Shown: positions 17,713 through 27,058, counted from the first letter of the stretch. The stretch: 47,778 nt of DNA from Paludibacteraceae bacterium (GCA_017471285.1 JAFUUZ010000050.1:1-47778); one strand, 5' to 3'. Notes: a model not told the origin generated them from the letters alone. Numbers and translations: made by a program.

Positions 17713-18726
17713 ACAGACTACCTTGCACCCCGTGTAAAGTTTCTGGTAGCCCTCTGTGATCAATGTGTCTCCCGGCTGCAGTCCTTCGCTTATCTGCACG
17801 CCGTCGGCTTGATAGCCTCCGCTTACGATAGAACGCCGCACTGCCTCGCCGTTCTCTACCACCCACACGGTAGGACCTTCCGGTTTAAGTAGCACGCATT
17901 TGGCAGGAATCACTATCGCTGCCTTGGGCGTTTGGTTTTCTGCTTTCGACTCTACGCTCACGATGCCTACCATTCCGCTCATCAGAACCCCGGCACCCCC
18001 TTGGATACGGGCGGTGACGTCATAAGTGTGCGTCAGGGCATTGGCGGTCATGTTACGCTCGGTGATGGTGATCGGAAGTACGGTATCCGCTGCGCTGCAT
18101 TCCACTTCGCCTGTTGCGGATAGATTCTTGACCTCTGCCTCAGGCACGGAAAAACGCACGGAGAAACCGGACACATCAAGCAGCGTGCATAGCTTGGTGC
18201 CGGGAATAATAGTCTGGCCGCGTTGCACGTCCAAACCGCTCACTATTCCTTCGCACGGAGCAACGAGCGTACATTCGTTCAACTGCTGTTTGGCGGCAGC
18301 ATAGAGCGATTTAGCCTGCGTCAACTGGCTTTCTATCTCTACCATCTTCTGGTCCGAGACAACCCCTTTGGCATGCACCTTGCTCACGCGGTCATAGCCG
18401 TCCTGGGCATGCTTGAGCGAAGCCTCTGCAGACCGGAAGGCATTGACTGCCTGCGTGTTGTCGATCGCTAATATCTTCTGCCCTGCCTTCACGCGCTCGC
18501 CGTTCTTCACTTCGACGGCGATAACACGTCCTGCGCTCTGCAAACTGAGCGGAGTCTCGCGCGCAGGTTCTATCGAACCTACATAGCGGGAGAAGGACGA
18601 AGCCTCTTGAGGCTCGATCACCGTTGTCTTTACTTTCATCGGCTGGGCTTCTTCATGCGCCTCTTTATGCCGGCTGCAACCAAGCAAAACAAGACCGATT
18701 GCTGCTATTAAATAATACTTTTTCAT
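17704..18726 (-). CDS. RND efflux periplasmic adaptor (membrane fusion protein)
   Basis: A 340-residue lipoprotein from ATG 18726, with signal MKKYYLIAAIGLVLLGC and lipobox cysteine C17. It then has a beta-barrel/lipoyl half-motif (AGRVIAVEVKNGERVKAGQKIL), a coiled-coil hairpin (about 85-140), the second lipoyl half (CEGIVSGLDVQRGQTI) and a C-terminal membrane-proximal domain. It would bridge the downstream pump to an outer-membrane channel. The in-frame ATG at 18741 overlaps the MATE gene and adds only repeat-encoded MKSER, so 18726 is preferred. It is transcribed with the MATE, pump and PPTase genes. Confidence 0.92.
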   Translation of the reverse strand: MKKYYLIAAIGLVLLGCSRHKEAHEEAQPMKVKTTVIEPQEASSFSRYVGSIEPARETPLSLQSAGRVIAVEVKNGERVKAGQKILAIDNTQAVNAFRSAEASLKHAQDGYDRVSKVHAKGVVSDQKMVEIESQLTQAKSLYAAAKQQLNECTLVAPCEGIVSGLDVQRGQTIIPGTKLCTLLDVSGFSVRFSVPEAEVKNLSATGEVECSAADTVLPITITERNMTANALTHTYDVTARIQGGAGVLMSGMVGIVSVESKAENQTPKAAIVIPAKCVLLKPEGPTVWVVENGEAVRRSIVSGGYQADGVQISEGLQPGDTLITEGYQKLYTGCKVVCSL

Positions 18727-18747
18727 CCTTTCACTTTTCACCTTTCA
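18727..18747. repeat. CCTTTCA heptamers between MATE and adaptor genes
   Basis: CCTTTCA, CTTTTCA, CCTTTCA. On the coding strand they encode the MATE C-terminus KVKGEK-stop and place GTGAAAGG directly before the adaptor ATG, the same junction design as 14586-14606. Confidence 0.75.
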
Positions 18748-20092
18748 CCTTCCCCCATTCTATCGTCAGATACATAGCGCGCGCGACGAGGTGCGCGAAA
18801 TAGCCGATGTATAATGCCTGCGGACCTACGAAGCGGTACGTAGCTGCGTAACCGGCCACAAAACCGATAGCTGCCCAGATCATGGAGTTGCGGATCTGTT
18901 TGCCGGCGGTAGCACCTACATACACACCGTCCCACATAAAAGCAAGCGTGCTGATAATAGGCATAGCTATGAGCCATCCGATGTATTTGGCAGAGGCATT
19001 CAGCACCTCTGTATCATTCGTCAGGAGAGCGATAGACCCTTTCCCGAAGAAACCGTATATCGCGGTAAAGACCGCTCCTACTGCCAAAGCCCACAGGAAG
19101 AGCGCACGCACTACGGCATTTAACTTCTCTCCCTCTCTTGGGGAAGAGACCGGGGAGAGGCTCTTCCCCCACTCTTTCCCCACCAGTGCCTCGCCGGCAT
19201 AGGCAAAGCCGTCCACGAAGAAGGAGAAGAACATGAATAGTTTCATCAGGATACTGCTAACCGCCAGTTCCGTGTCGCCATAACGACTTGCCAGGGAGGT
19301 ATATCCTACATACACAACCATGAAACAGAGCGAGCGGATAAAGAGGTTGCCGTTCAGTGCCATCATGCGCCGTATTTCCGGCCATTTCATGGCAGCACGC
19401 CAGCTGTCGAAGTCACAAAATACCGATATGTTGAAATACCGGGTTAGTAAAATCCCGCTTGCCAGAACCAGACCGCTGTATTGTGCAATTAGGGTGCCCC
19501 ATGCTACGCCGATGACTCCCAGCGGGGTATAGACGGCAAGGCAATAACTGGCTATCATATTCACTACGTTTACCAGTATATCCACCGCCATAGGGCTTTT
19601 CGTGTCCTGCATGCCGATGAACCAGCCTTTGCAGGTGAAGAGAGACAGTGTGGCGGGAGCCGCCCATATGCGGACATAGAAATACTCCCGTGCTACGGAA
19701 GCCACTTCTTCGGAACAAGGCACTACAGCCAGAACCGCCGTGACAAAAAGCCACTGTATCGCCCAGATCGCCAGAGCCGCCGTTAGCGCTATGGTCAGAC
19801 TCTGCATCAGTATCTTCCTGCATTCATCGGGTATCTTGGCACTTAGTACTTGGTCCCTTTGTCCCTTCCCGTAAGCCTGCGCCGTCAAACCGCTCGTGCC
19901 TATTCTGAGGAATCCGAAATTCCAATAAAGCAGATCAAAGAGCATTGTGCCGATTGCGATACCGCCGATAGCGGTCGCATCGCTCAGGTGGCCCACAATA
20001 GCGGTATCCACAATACCCACGAGAGGGATTGTTATATTCGCCAGAATACTGGGAACAGCCAGCCGCAATATCTCTTTGTTCACACTCGTCAT
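18731..20092 (-). CDS. MATE family efflux transporter
   Basis: A 453-residue, 12-TM cation/drug antiporter of the DinF-like branch (VPSILANITIPLVGIVDTAIVGHL near the N-terminus). A peculiar hydrophilic insert SLSPVSSPREGEK lies in the cytoplasmic loop after VGKEWGK. It is encoded by a GA/CT-rich palindrome at 19127-19169, and related proteins usually run straight from GKEWG into VVRALFLW-type sequence. The frame is kept, so the protein may still work. It starts 20 bp after the AspT-type transporter. Confidence 0.92.
   Translation of the reverse strand: MTSVNKEILRLAVPSILANITIPLVGIVDTAIVGHLSDATAIGGIAIGTMLFDLLYWNFGFLRIGTSGLTAQAYGKGQRDQVLSAKIPDECRKILMQSLTIALTAALAIWAIQWLFVTAVLAVVPCSEEVASVAREYFYVRIWAAPATLSLFTCKGWFIGMQDTKSPMAVDILVNVVNMIASYCLAVYTPLGVIGVAWGTLIAQYSGLVLASGILLTRYFNISVFCDFDSWRAAMKWPEIRRMMALNGNLFIRSLCFMVVYVGYTSLASRYGDTELAVSSILMKLFMFFSFFVDGFAYAGEALVGKEWGKSLSPVSSPREGEKLNAVVRALFLWALAVGAVFTAIYGFFGKGSIALLTNDTEVLNASAKYIGWLIAMPIISTLAFMWDGVYVGATAGKQIRNSMIWAAIGFVAGYAATYRFVGPQALYIGYFAHLVARAMYLTIEWGKVKGEK
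19127..19169. repeat. REP-like GA/CT palindrome inside the MATE gene
   Basis: GGGGAAGAG (19140-19148) and CTCTTCCCC (19161-19169) form a perfect 9-bp inverted repeat. Overlapping this, CTCTCCC (19127-19133) can pair with GGGAGAG in 19153-19159. It codes for a low-complexity insert in frame and resembles the element at 38097-38126. Confidence 0.65.
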
Positions 20093-20112
20093 TACGTAAT
20101 TACGGGATTACG

Positions 20113-21777
20113 TCATAAAAATAAGAGAATCATTAGTTGTCCGGTCAGCACGCGCAGGAACATCGTCAGCGGATAGACCGTTGAGTACGCTACCGCTGCG
20201 CGGTCATTCGCCGAACTCTGGGACGTAGCGTACGCCAGTGCCGGAGGGTCGGTCGTCGAGCCTGCGATAAGTCCCATGAGCGTGAAATAGTCCAATTTCA
20301 TCCATTTGCGTCCTACGATACCTATCAATAGCAACGGCAGCAGCGTGATGAGCACGCCGTAACCGATCCATACATAACCGCCGCCGATGAGGGTCGGGAT
20401 AAAACTCTTGCCTGCGCCGAAACCGACCGACGCAAGGAAGAGCGATATACCTATCTCGCGGATCATGAGGTTCGCCGAAGTGGTGGTATAGGTCACCAGA
20501 TGCCATTTGGTACCGAATGCGCCCATGAGGATTGCAATAATCAGCGAACCGCCAGCAATACCTAATTTGAACGGTTGCGACAGTCCCGGAAGCGCGAATG
20601 GAATAGATCCTAATGCCACACCTAAAATGATTCCGAAGAACAGGGACGCCAGGTTCGGCGCATCCAGTTTCTTGGTGGAGTTACCAAACGCTTTGGCGAT
20701 CTTGTCCACAGCCTCCTTCTCACCTACTACGGTCAGGCGGTCGCCCAACTGGAGCCGCAGATCCGGCGTTGCCAGCAGTTCGATACCGGCGCGGCGGACA
20801 CGCGTGATTGTGATGTGGAACGCATCGCGCACCTTCAAATCACAAATCTGCTTGCCGTTTATCTTGTCCTTGGTGACCACGATATGCTGGCTCACCAGGT
20901 GAATATTCTTCTCTTGTTCTTCCCATTTGATATCGGTCAGTTCGCCGAGCAGCAGCACCGTGCGCTCGTTCTTCTTGTCCGTCACGAGCCGCACTTGGTC
21001 GCCTACATGCAGCAATGTCTCCGCGTCGGGCATGAACTCATTGCCCTCATTGTCCAGCACACGGCTGACCACTATCGTCACATGGGTCAGCAGACTTAGG
21101 TCGCGCACATGCAGACCGTCGATCTGCGGGTTCGTCAGTTTCATGTCATAATGCTCCACTTGCTGAACCTCGCCTTTCTCCGCTTTCACCTGCTCTTCCT
21201 CTTTGTCCATCTTGATGCGGAACACCCAACGGATAACGAGCATGGAGAACAGGATTCCCACTACACCCAGAGGGTATGCCATCGCATAGCCGGACGCGAT
21301 ATCGGGATTGGACATTCCGGTCAGGTCCTGGAATGTCTGTTGGGCAGCACCCAGACCCGGCGTGTTCGTCACTGCTCCAAAGAGCACACCGGTCATCGTA
21401 GCGATGTCCGTACCGCTCAGACGATGAATGACGTACGCCGTAACACAGCTTAATACCACTATACTTGCCGCCAGCATATTCAGGCGCAGACCGCCTTTGC
21501 CGAACGACGAAAAGAAACCCGGTCCCACCTGTAAGCCTATCGAATAGACAAACAGGATGAGACCCAGGTCTTTTGCAAACGATTCTACCAGCGGATCAAG
21601 CGTCATGCCGAAATGACTGCACGCAATCGCGCAGAACAGAATCCAGGTGATCCCGAGGGTTATTCCCTTGAACTTGAGTTTCGCGCCCAAGAAAATACCC
21701 ACGGCGATCGCCAATGCCAGCACAAAAATCGAATGTGCTATGCCTGTACCAAAAAATAAACTACTAAACCAATCCAT
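20113..21777 (-). CDS. AspT/YidE-type transporter with two RCK_C (TrkA-C) domains
   Basis: A 554-residue membrane protein with an N-terminal membrane domain (about 10-185), two tandem TrkA-C-like regulatory domains in the middle (about 205-290 and 290-370, IDGLHVRDLSLLTHVTIVV and NGKQICDLKVRDAFHITITR) and a second membrane half containing FGAGKSFIPTLIGGG. This is the aspartate-alanine antiporter family, where the E. coli relatives YidE and YbjL have no settled substrate. The gene is 28 bp downstream of a pectinesterase, so it may be co-transcribed and move a sugar-acid or amino-acid anion (inference). Confidence 0.9.
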   Translation of the reverse strand: MDWFSSLFFGTGIAHSIFVLALAIAVGIFLGAKLKFKGITLGITWILFCAIACSHFGMTLDPLVESFAKDLGLILFVYSIGLQVGPGFFSSFGKGGLRLNMLAASIVVLSCVTAYVIHRLSGTDIATMTGVLFGAVTNTPGLGAAQQTFQDLTGMSNPDIASGYAMAYPLGVVGILFSMLVIRWVFRIKMDKEEEQVKAEKGEVQQVEHYDMKLTNPQIDGLHVRDLSLLTHVTIVVSRVLDNEGNEFMPDAETLLHVGDQVRLVTDKKNERTVLLLGELTDIKWEEQEKNIHLVSQHIVVTKDKINGKQICDLKVRDAFHITITRVRRAGIELLATPDLRLQLGDRLTVVGEKEAVDKIAKAFGNSTKKLDAPNLASLFFGIILGVALGSIPFALPGLSQPFKLGIAGGSLIIAILMGAFGTKWHLVTYTTTSANLMIREIGISLFLASVGFGAGKSFIPTLIGGGYVWIGYGVLITLLPLLLIGIVGRKWMKLDYFTLMGLIAGSTTDPPALAYATSQSSANDRAAVAYSTVYPLTMFLRVLTGQLMILLFL

Positions 21778-21790
21778 TTAATTATTTTTT

Positions 21791-21814
21791 CATTTGCTCA
21801 TTTTCTCATTTGAG
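21791..21814. repeat. three CATTTGCT-type octamers at the pectinesterase stop
   Basis: CATTTGCT, CATTTTCT, CATTTGAG: an 8-nt period array spanning the stop of the 974-residue pectinesterase (21806-21808) and the gap before the AspT gene. Confidence 0.55.
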
Positions 21815-24730
21815 CTCCGCTCCAAGGGCGTTGTATTCACGTCCGTCGCGAACAATGATCACTTGTCCGTCGCGAACGATTTTCTCTACCTTGCAATTAC
21901 AGGCAGCCGTGTTGTCAATGCCCTCTTTCGGCTCTTCTCCGGCTTTGTAACCGAAGCCACCGCGCGCATTGGCTTTACGGATGGTATATTCACATCCTTC
22001 CGGCCAGTTCTCTATCCCCTTTACAATATATGGTGTATTCGTTTCCTTACATTCAATCAGATAGATACCATTGGGGTCTATATTATCCATATCCTCTGCC
22101 ACTGCCTGTGTAGCATCATTCTTCGCGGTCTCCGCCCACGCGCCGAGCGTGTATTCCATCGTGTAAACCGCAGCAGCATCTGCACTCAGCACGGTCTCGA
22201 TATTCTGCGTCGTATTGCCGCTCTTCGTATCAACGAAAGTAACCACATTACTTGCCGGCGTCAGAACCGTTCCGTCTGCCAGATGGGTGTTGTACTCGCC
22301 GAACTGAGGCCATGCATTCGCGTTCATCAACTCTTTGGTCCAACGAGCGATCTTGCCGTCCGCGCTCTCAAAGCCGAACTCGCCTGCGCTGTAGTCCACA
22401 AGGGTATTGAGGAACGCAACGCTCGGTTTGTTGTTCCATGCGCGGCCGAACGAAACGGTCGGGCACTCGCTCTTCACGGTACAGCTCTCGAACACATAAC
22501 CTTTGTCCGTTGCAGGACCGTTGTTGGCGGTCAATGCGTCGCTGCCGCCGCCGTTCGAGTTACGCTTCTCGCAGTACAGCAGGTTGTTCTTGAAATAAAC
22601 GCTGCCGTCGCCGCAGATGAAATCGACTGTTCCGTGGATCTCGCAATCCTCGAAGTACTTCACGGCTCCCTGCAGGTTGCTGTAATAGGTATCCTGATAA
22701 CTCAACAGACGCACGTTCTTGCAAACGGTCTGAGTACCCTGATCCCACAGAGCCACAGCGCGGCCGTTATTGTTCTTGTAGTAATCCAGCGCATTCTGGA
22801 TCGTCAGATCCTGCAGGTACGTGTTCTTCACGTTCTTGTTGATCTTGATTGTTGCGGTCTTGTCAATACTCTCCTTCATTGCGTCCGGAGCGTTCTTGAT
22901 GATCACGCCTTCCATCGACTGACCGATGAGAGCGATATTGTCTTTTGCGATGGTCGTCAGGCAGGTCTCGCCGAGGTCATAGATGCCGTTCGGCAGGAAG
23001 ATCTTGTCGCCGCTCTCTGCCTGTACCAGTGCCAACAGGAACGATGCCACGTCACCTGCCGGAACCATAAAGTAACCCGTTGCTTCATCTTTCTCCAGGA
23101 AATCCAGTACGTTGTAAACCACAATCTTGTGGATGTACTGTTTAGCCGTCCAGCTCAAGGTCAGCGTCGTTGCCTCGCCGGTATATTTGTAAGAATACTC
23201 GGTTCCGTCAGGTGTTACTGTAACGCCTTCCGTTCCGTTCTTTACTACACCCGTCCGTCCGATCTCTGTCTCGCCGTTGCTCAAAATCACGTCGCCTGTC
23301 TCCGAATAGGTGCAGAGCGTCACATTCACAATCGCATTGCCGGCTACCTGAATCTGGATGTTGCCATCCGCATTGAAATACCAGCCGTGTGTACCGTCAT
23401 GGAACGAACCGTTGTTCGCCGTTACGGTCTCATGATCCTCCTGATAGAAATAATTCTTGGTCAAATCATAGTTGAAGATCTTGCCCACTTCGGCGATCTC
23501 TACGTCTGTAGCTTTCGCGTAAAGGCTCAAATCCTCCGTCAGCGGAGTGTCTTCTGCCACTTTCGTAGCGGTAGGAGCGGCAGCATTGAACCATCCGCGG
23601 AAGGCTTTTCCTTCTGCTACCGTCACATCCTCTGCGCCATACGCATAAGCAAGCGCCGAACCGCCATCTACTATCTGCGGCTCACCGATGAGGGTCTTGC
23701 CGTCCGTGTCGAAATAACGTACCTCTACCTGCGGCACGAAATCGCATGCTTCCGCGAAGAAATACGGTAGATAACCATTCACCGCGAAGCTCAACGTAGC
23801 TGCTTCTTCTACATTATAGGTCCAAGTCACGAACTTGGTGTAACCACTACCTACTCCACTATTGTCGCATCCTACTTTGTTATCAATAGTCGTCAGAGCC
23901 TCGCCATTTTTACTGATGGCGATACCATTTCCCCAAGAACATCCGCCGAGGGTAAATTTAACCGGACCATCTACGTTAACCGTAATCGTACCGCCTTGGA
24001 TACCGTGTTGGTTTCCATGATAATTTAGATCTGACAGACTGACATTACTCGGCAGCACACCGCCTTCAGGCAAAACGACTGTCGGTTCCTCTGAACGAAA
24101 ATCAATCTTGAAATCCGTGAAGGTACGTACTTCCTCTTCGCCGTTGATCGTGCCGTTGATCTGTACATCGCTCAGGCAAAAGAGCTTGCCGGCATTGAAA
24201 CCAGACACATAGAATCGCAGACTAACGGTCTGACCGGCAGTCGCTGTGATCTCATGCGTGTGGTGTAAAGCCGGAGAACCGGTAGTGTTGTTGTCGCGCA
24301 ACAGGTCATCTTGCGACACCTGTACCGGGGTCGCCTCTACGCCGTCTACGGTGTACGACCAGTGATAAGAGGCACCATCCGTACCTTGCTTGATAGCGTC
24401 GTACTCCACGCTTGTGAGGGTGAAGGTGACACCTTTCTTCATCTTTACGGAATACTCAATCATCGCAGAAGCGTCCGTACCGGGCTTGCTGGAGGCAGGA
24501 TTGAAGGTTGCCATCGCCTCACCCGGGTTCGCTGCGAAATTGTTACGCGTACCCTCCGTCAGTGCGATACCTACTTTGCGTTGGTTGGTCTTGATTCCGT
24601 CCGCTGCGTCAGAAGTCACAACGGCGTTGTCCGTACCGTCTGCCCATTTGACAGAGGCAGCCACGTCTGTGTACGACCATGCATTGAGGCTCAATAATGC
24701 GCCTAATGCCAAAAGAATTGTCTTTTTCAT
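21806..24730 (-). CDS. multidomain secreted pectinesterase
   Basis: A 974-residue protein with a signal peptide (MKKTILLALGALLSLNAWS). The N-terminal ~400 residues form beta-rich modules with a repeat-like segment (VRYFDTDGKTLIGEPQ, akin to InlB/Listeria-Bacteroides repeats) and a carbohydrate-binding-like region. A second beta module follows, then a pectin methylesterase beta-helix (about 580-860). Catalytic signatures are SYQDTYYS (~677), GTVDFICGDG (~701) and FGRAW (~763), with both active-site aspartates present. It should remove methyl esters from homogalacturonan outside the cytoplasm. The C-terminus (about 885-974) may be a short sorting or binding module. It lies next to a second pectinesterase. 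Confidence 0.9.
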   Translation of the reverse strand: MKKTILLALGALLSLNAWSYTDVAASVKWADGTDNAVVTSDAADGIKTNQRKVGIALTEGTRNNFAANPGEAMATFNPASSKPGTDASAMIEYSVKMKKGVTFTLTSVEYDAIKQGTDGASYHWSYTVDGVEATPVQVSQDDLLRDNNTTGSPALHHTHEITATAGQTVSLRFYVSGFNAGKLFCLSDVQINGTINGEEEVRTFTDFKIDFRSEEPTVVLPEGGVLPSNVSLSDLNYHGNQHGIQGGTITVNVDGPVKFTLGGCSWGNGIAISKNGEALTTIDNKVGCDNSGVGSGYTKFVTWTYNVEEAATLSFAVNGYLPYFFAEACDFVPQVEVRYFDTDGKTLIGEPQIVDGGSALAYAYGAEDVTVAEGKAFRGWFNAAAPTATKVAEDTPLTEDLSLYAKATDVEIAEVGKIFNYDLTKNYFYQEDHETVTANNGSFHDGTHGWYFNADGNIQIQVAGNAIVNVTLCTYSETGDVILSNGETEIGRTGVVKNGTEGVTVTPDGTEYSYKYTGEATTLTLSWTAKQYIHKIVVYNVLDFLEKDEATGYFMVPAGDVASFLLALVQAESGDKIFLPNGIYDLGETCLTTIAKDNIALIGQSMEGVIIKNAPDAMKESIDKTATIKINKNVKNTYLQDLTIQNALDYYKNNNGRAVALWDQGTQTVCKNVRLLSYQDTYYSNLQGAVKYFEDCEIHGTVDFICGDGSVYFKNNLLYCEKRNSNGGGSDALTANNGPATDKGYVFESCTVKSECPTVSFGRAWNNKPSVAFLNTLVDYSAGEFGFESADGKIARWTKELMNANAWPQFGEYNTHLADGTVLTPASNVVTFVDTKSGNTTQNIETVLSADAAAVYTMEYTLGAWAETAKNDATQAVAEDMDNIDPNGIYLIECKETNTPYIVKGIENWPEGCEYTIRKANARGGFGYKAGEEPKEGIDNTAACNCKVEKIVRDGQVIIVRDGREYNALGAELK

Positions 24731-24785
24731 TGTGATAATTAATGTTTGTTAATATGGTGATTTTTCAACTTTTGTCTTTTATCTT

Positions 24786-26339
24786 TCAGCGAAGCGGTCT
24801 TCCCACTTCATTTGCCCATTCTCCCAGGACGTACTCGGGGGTGTATCGTTGGGCTTCGTCGTCAGAGAGAACGGTGCTTATCGTTCGGCTCTTGCCGTCC
24901 AGGACGAAGGTAACTTCGTTCGTTTCGGGCGAGAGCACCCTGCCCTCTTGGTCCGTTGTCCGGTATTCGCCGAACTGTTCCGGCAGGGCCATCATGCCTT
25001 GTACCGTCCATCGCTGAATGCCCTTGCCCTCTAGCCGGAACTCGCCTGCCGAGTAATCCAGCGTCGTATGGAGGAAGACGCATTTGGGGTGTTTCTTCCA
25101 GCTCCGTCCGAGGCTCACCACCGGGCATTCGCTCTTGATCGTGCAGCCCTCGAAGACATAGCCTTTGTCGTCTTTCCCCGCGCCGGAAGCGGTCACTGCG
25201 TCTGTTCCCTCGCCGCTCTTGCTGCGTCGCTCACAGTAGAGCAGGCAGTTCCGGAAATAGACGTCGCCGTCTCCGCAGATAAAATCGACGGTGCCGTGTA
25301 TCTCACAGGCCTCAAAGTATTTCTTTGCTCCCTCGCGGTCGGAATAATAGGTATCCTGGTGACCCAACAGCCGCACATTTCGGCAGACGGTCTTGGTGCC
25401 CTGATCCCAAAGCGCCACGCCGCGTCCGTTGTCATCGTGATAGTAGTCCAAAGCATTCTCTATCGTCAGGTTCTGAAGGAATGTCCCTTCCACCCCGCGG
25501 CATATACGCAGCGTAGCGGACCGGTCTATGGACTCCAGACGATAATCCGGTTTGTTGCGGATGATCACGCCTTCCATCGACTCGCCGATGATGGAGATAC
25601 CGTTTGCCGAAATAGAGGTCAGCACCATCTCGCCTAAGTCATATACACCGTTGGGCAGATAGATCGTGGTGCCGCCCCGCTTGTTCGCCTCTTGAAGTTC
25701 CCCTATCAGATAGGCTGCTTCTTTGGACAAACCGTCCGTGCGCATGTCCGCCGAATAGAGATGTAACATCTCCTCCGGCTCCTCGCACGGATGCAGATCT
25801 GCCGTCTCGCCTTCCACGAACTCGATCTTCTGGAGTACCGTCTCTACATTCAGCAGACGGGTGATGTAAATGATGTTCTGATCGGCTGTCAGAGGAATAC
25901 TCTGCGTCTCCAGTCCGATTACTTTGCATGTCTCGCCTACGGCTTGTACCAATCGGCTCTCGCCGCCCGTATAAAAGGATATTTGCAAAGAGGCAGGATT
26001 CATTCCGCTGCGGGGACCGAACGTCAGTTTCAGCACTCCCGCTACGGGCGCTTTCTCAAAACTGCACCAGCCCGAACTGTTGAGTTTGATTCCTTTCAGA
26101 CCGTTCTTCACGCCTTCTTGGTCGTTCACTACGCTCGAATAGGACAAACCCCTGTCCGGATTGTTCTGCGGAGCTCCGTTTGTATAGTCCCATAAAAGAT
26201 TATTCCTCCCCGCCAGTACTCCTTCCGTCTGCTGTGCTTCCTCTCTCTCCGGATGCTCTTCTCCCACCGACAATGCACCCGCTGCAGGCATACTCGCCCA
26301 CAGCAGAAACACTGTCAGTAAGGAAAAAATCCGTTTCAT
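24786..26339 (-). CDS. secreted pectinesterase
   Basis: A 517-residue protein with an N-terminal signal peptide (LLTVFLLWASMPAAGA), a ~180-residue N-terminal beta domain, and a pectin methylesterase beta-helix. The family residues are intact: GHQDTYYS (~330), GTVDFICGDGDVYF (~350) and LGRSW (~411). The catalytic domain is clearly homologous to that of the 974-residue neighbour, with long stretches in common such as PNGVYDLGE and GESMEGVIIRNKPD, so the two arose by duplication. It is 12 bp after a small lipoprotein gene and 55 bp before the larger pectinesterase. Confidence 0.92.
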   Translation of the reverse strand: MKRIFSLLTVFLLWASMPAAGALSVGEEHPEREEAQQTEGVLAGRNNLLWDYTNGAPQNNPDRGLSYSSVVNDQEGVKNGLKGIKLNSSGWCSFEKAPVAGVLKLTFGPRSGMNPASLQISFYTGGESRLVQAVGETCKVIGLETQSIPLTADQNIIYITRLLNVETVLQKIEFVEGETADLHPCEEPEEMLHLYSADMRTDGLSKEAAYLIGELQEANKRGGTTIYLPNGVYDLGEMVLTSISANGISIIGESMEGVIIRNKPDYRLESIDRSATLRICRGVEGTFLQNLTIENALDYYHDDNGRGVALWDQGTKTVCRNVRLLGHQDTYYSDREGAKKYFEACEIHGTVDFICGDGDVYFRNCLLYCERRSKSGEGTDAVTASGAGKDDKGYVFEGCTIKSECPVVSLGRSWKKHPKCVFLHTTLDYSAGEFRLEGKGIQRWTVQGMMALPEQFGEYRTTDQEGRVLSPETNEVTFVLDGKSRTISTVLSDDEAQRYTPEYVLGEWANEVGRPLR

Positions 26340-26351
26340 ATACTTCGGGTA

Positions 26352-26744
26352 TTAGAGCGAACTCTGTCGGATTTCCACGCTTTTCTTCTCGCCCGGTTTT
26401 ACCGTCACAGCGGTCTGACCATTCAAATTGCCGCTCTTGTCGTACGTGCAGAAGATGAAGGTCTGCTGATCATCATACCCCACTCCGCTCGGCACAAAAT
26501 CATTCGGCGACTTGAGCTCGAAATGAGCCACACCCGATGCATCGGTTGCTACGTTGCCGTTCGCATTCTCGCGGTTACTGACATTCAGGTCGGAGCCTTT
26601 GAACTTATATACCAACTCGCCTGCGCCTGCGGGTACACCGAGCATGTTCTTTACCGACACATCAACGGTCGCCTCGGTCTTGAACAGGCACGAACTCATC
26701 GTCACGGCTGCCAATGCCAGCAATAGTACTTGAATTTTTCTCAT
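26352..26744 (-). CDS. small surface lipoprotein with Ig-like fold (hypothetical)
   Basis: A 130-residue protein from ATG 26744: signal MRKIQVLLLALAAVTMSSC (lipobox SSC) followed by one beta-rich domain (VDVSVKNMLGVPAGAGELVY to KKSVEIRQSSL) that looks like a carboxypeptidase-regulatory/Ig-like module. The upstream in-frame ATG at 26765 falls in the heptamer array and is less likely. It sits between the hibernation factor and the pectinesterases; its function is unknown, and a role at the cell surface with the pectinesterases is inference. Confidence 0.7.
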   Translation of the reverse strand: MRKIQVLLLALAAVTMSSCLFKTEATVDVSVKNMLGVPAGAGELVYKFKGSDLNVSNRENANGNVATDASGVAHFELKSPNDFVPSGVGYDDQQTFIFCTYDKSGNLNGQTAVTVKPGEKKSVEIRQSSL

Positions 26745-26755
26745 AAAATAATTCT

Positions 26756-26783
26756 CAATTATCAATTCTCAATTAACAATTAT
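26756..26783. repeat. CAATTAT/CAATTCT heptamer array
   Basis: CAATTAT, CAATTCT, CAATTAA, CAATTAT: four units between the hibernation-factor stop (26783-26785) and the lipoprotein start. It is the same unit family as the array that breaks the YitT gene. Confidence 0.8.
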
Positions 26784-27058
26784 CAACTGTTCTTCCGCTT
26801 CTCCAGCTGTCCTTCCAGCGCGGCAAGGCATGCGTCGATTCCCTCCTCAAACGAGTCAGCAGTCTTCTCCGCAAACAGACCTGCGATACGGATCTTCACC
26901 TCTTTGTTGGCGTTGGTCTGCGGCTTGATTACGTTCATGCGGATCTCAACCTTGTCATCTGCATTCAGGTGACGCTCAAAACGATTCATTTTCTTCTCGA
27001 TAAACTGTTCGAGTTTCTCTGCCATCTCGAAATTTACGGCATTGATTGTTACGTTCAT
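26783..27058 (-). CDS. ribosome hibernation promoting factor, short form (HPF/YfiA family)
   Basis: A 91-residue protein with the S30AE/HPF core (NFEMAEKLEQFIEKKMNRFERHL, VEIRMNVIKPQTNANKEVKIRI). It binds in the mRNA/tRNA channel of the 30S subunit in stationary phase. The C-terminal dimerisation domain of long HPF is absent, so it is the short type. It has its own promoter at 27129-27159 with an ~70-nt leader and heads the leftward gene series. Confidence 0.9.
   Translation of the reverse strand: MNVTINAVNFEMAEKLEQFIEKKMNRFERHLNADDKVEIRMNVIKPQTNANKEVKIRIAGLFAEKTADSFEEGIDACLAALEGQLEKRKNS

Noticed and set aside
14590-20092. An outer-membrane channel or biosynthetic cluster belonging to the MATE/RND/phosphopantetheinyl transferase genes
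   Set aside because: All frames between 13989 and 20092 are accounted for; no channel, carrier protein or synthase is present.
21794-23770. A 658-codon open frame on the plus strand
   Set aside because: It is antisense to the pectinesterase gene, where intact catalytic motifs prove the minus strand is coding.
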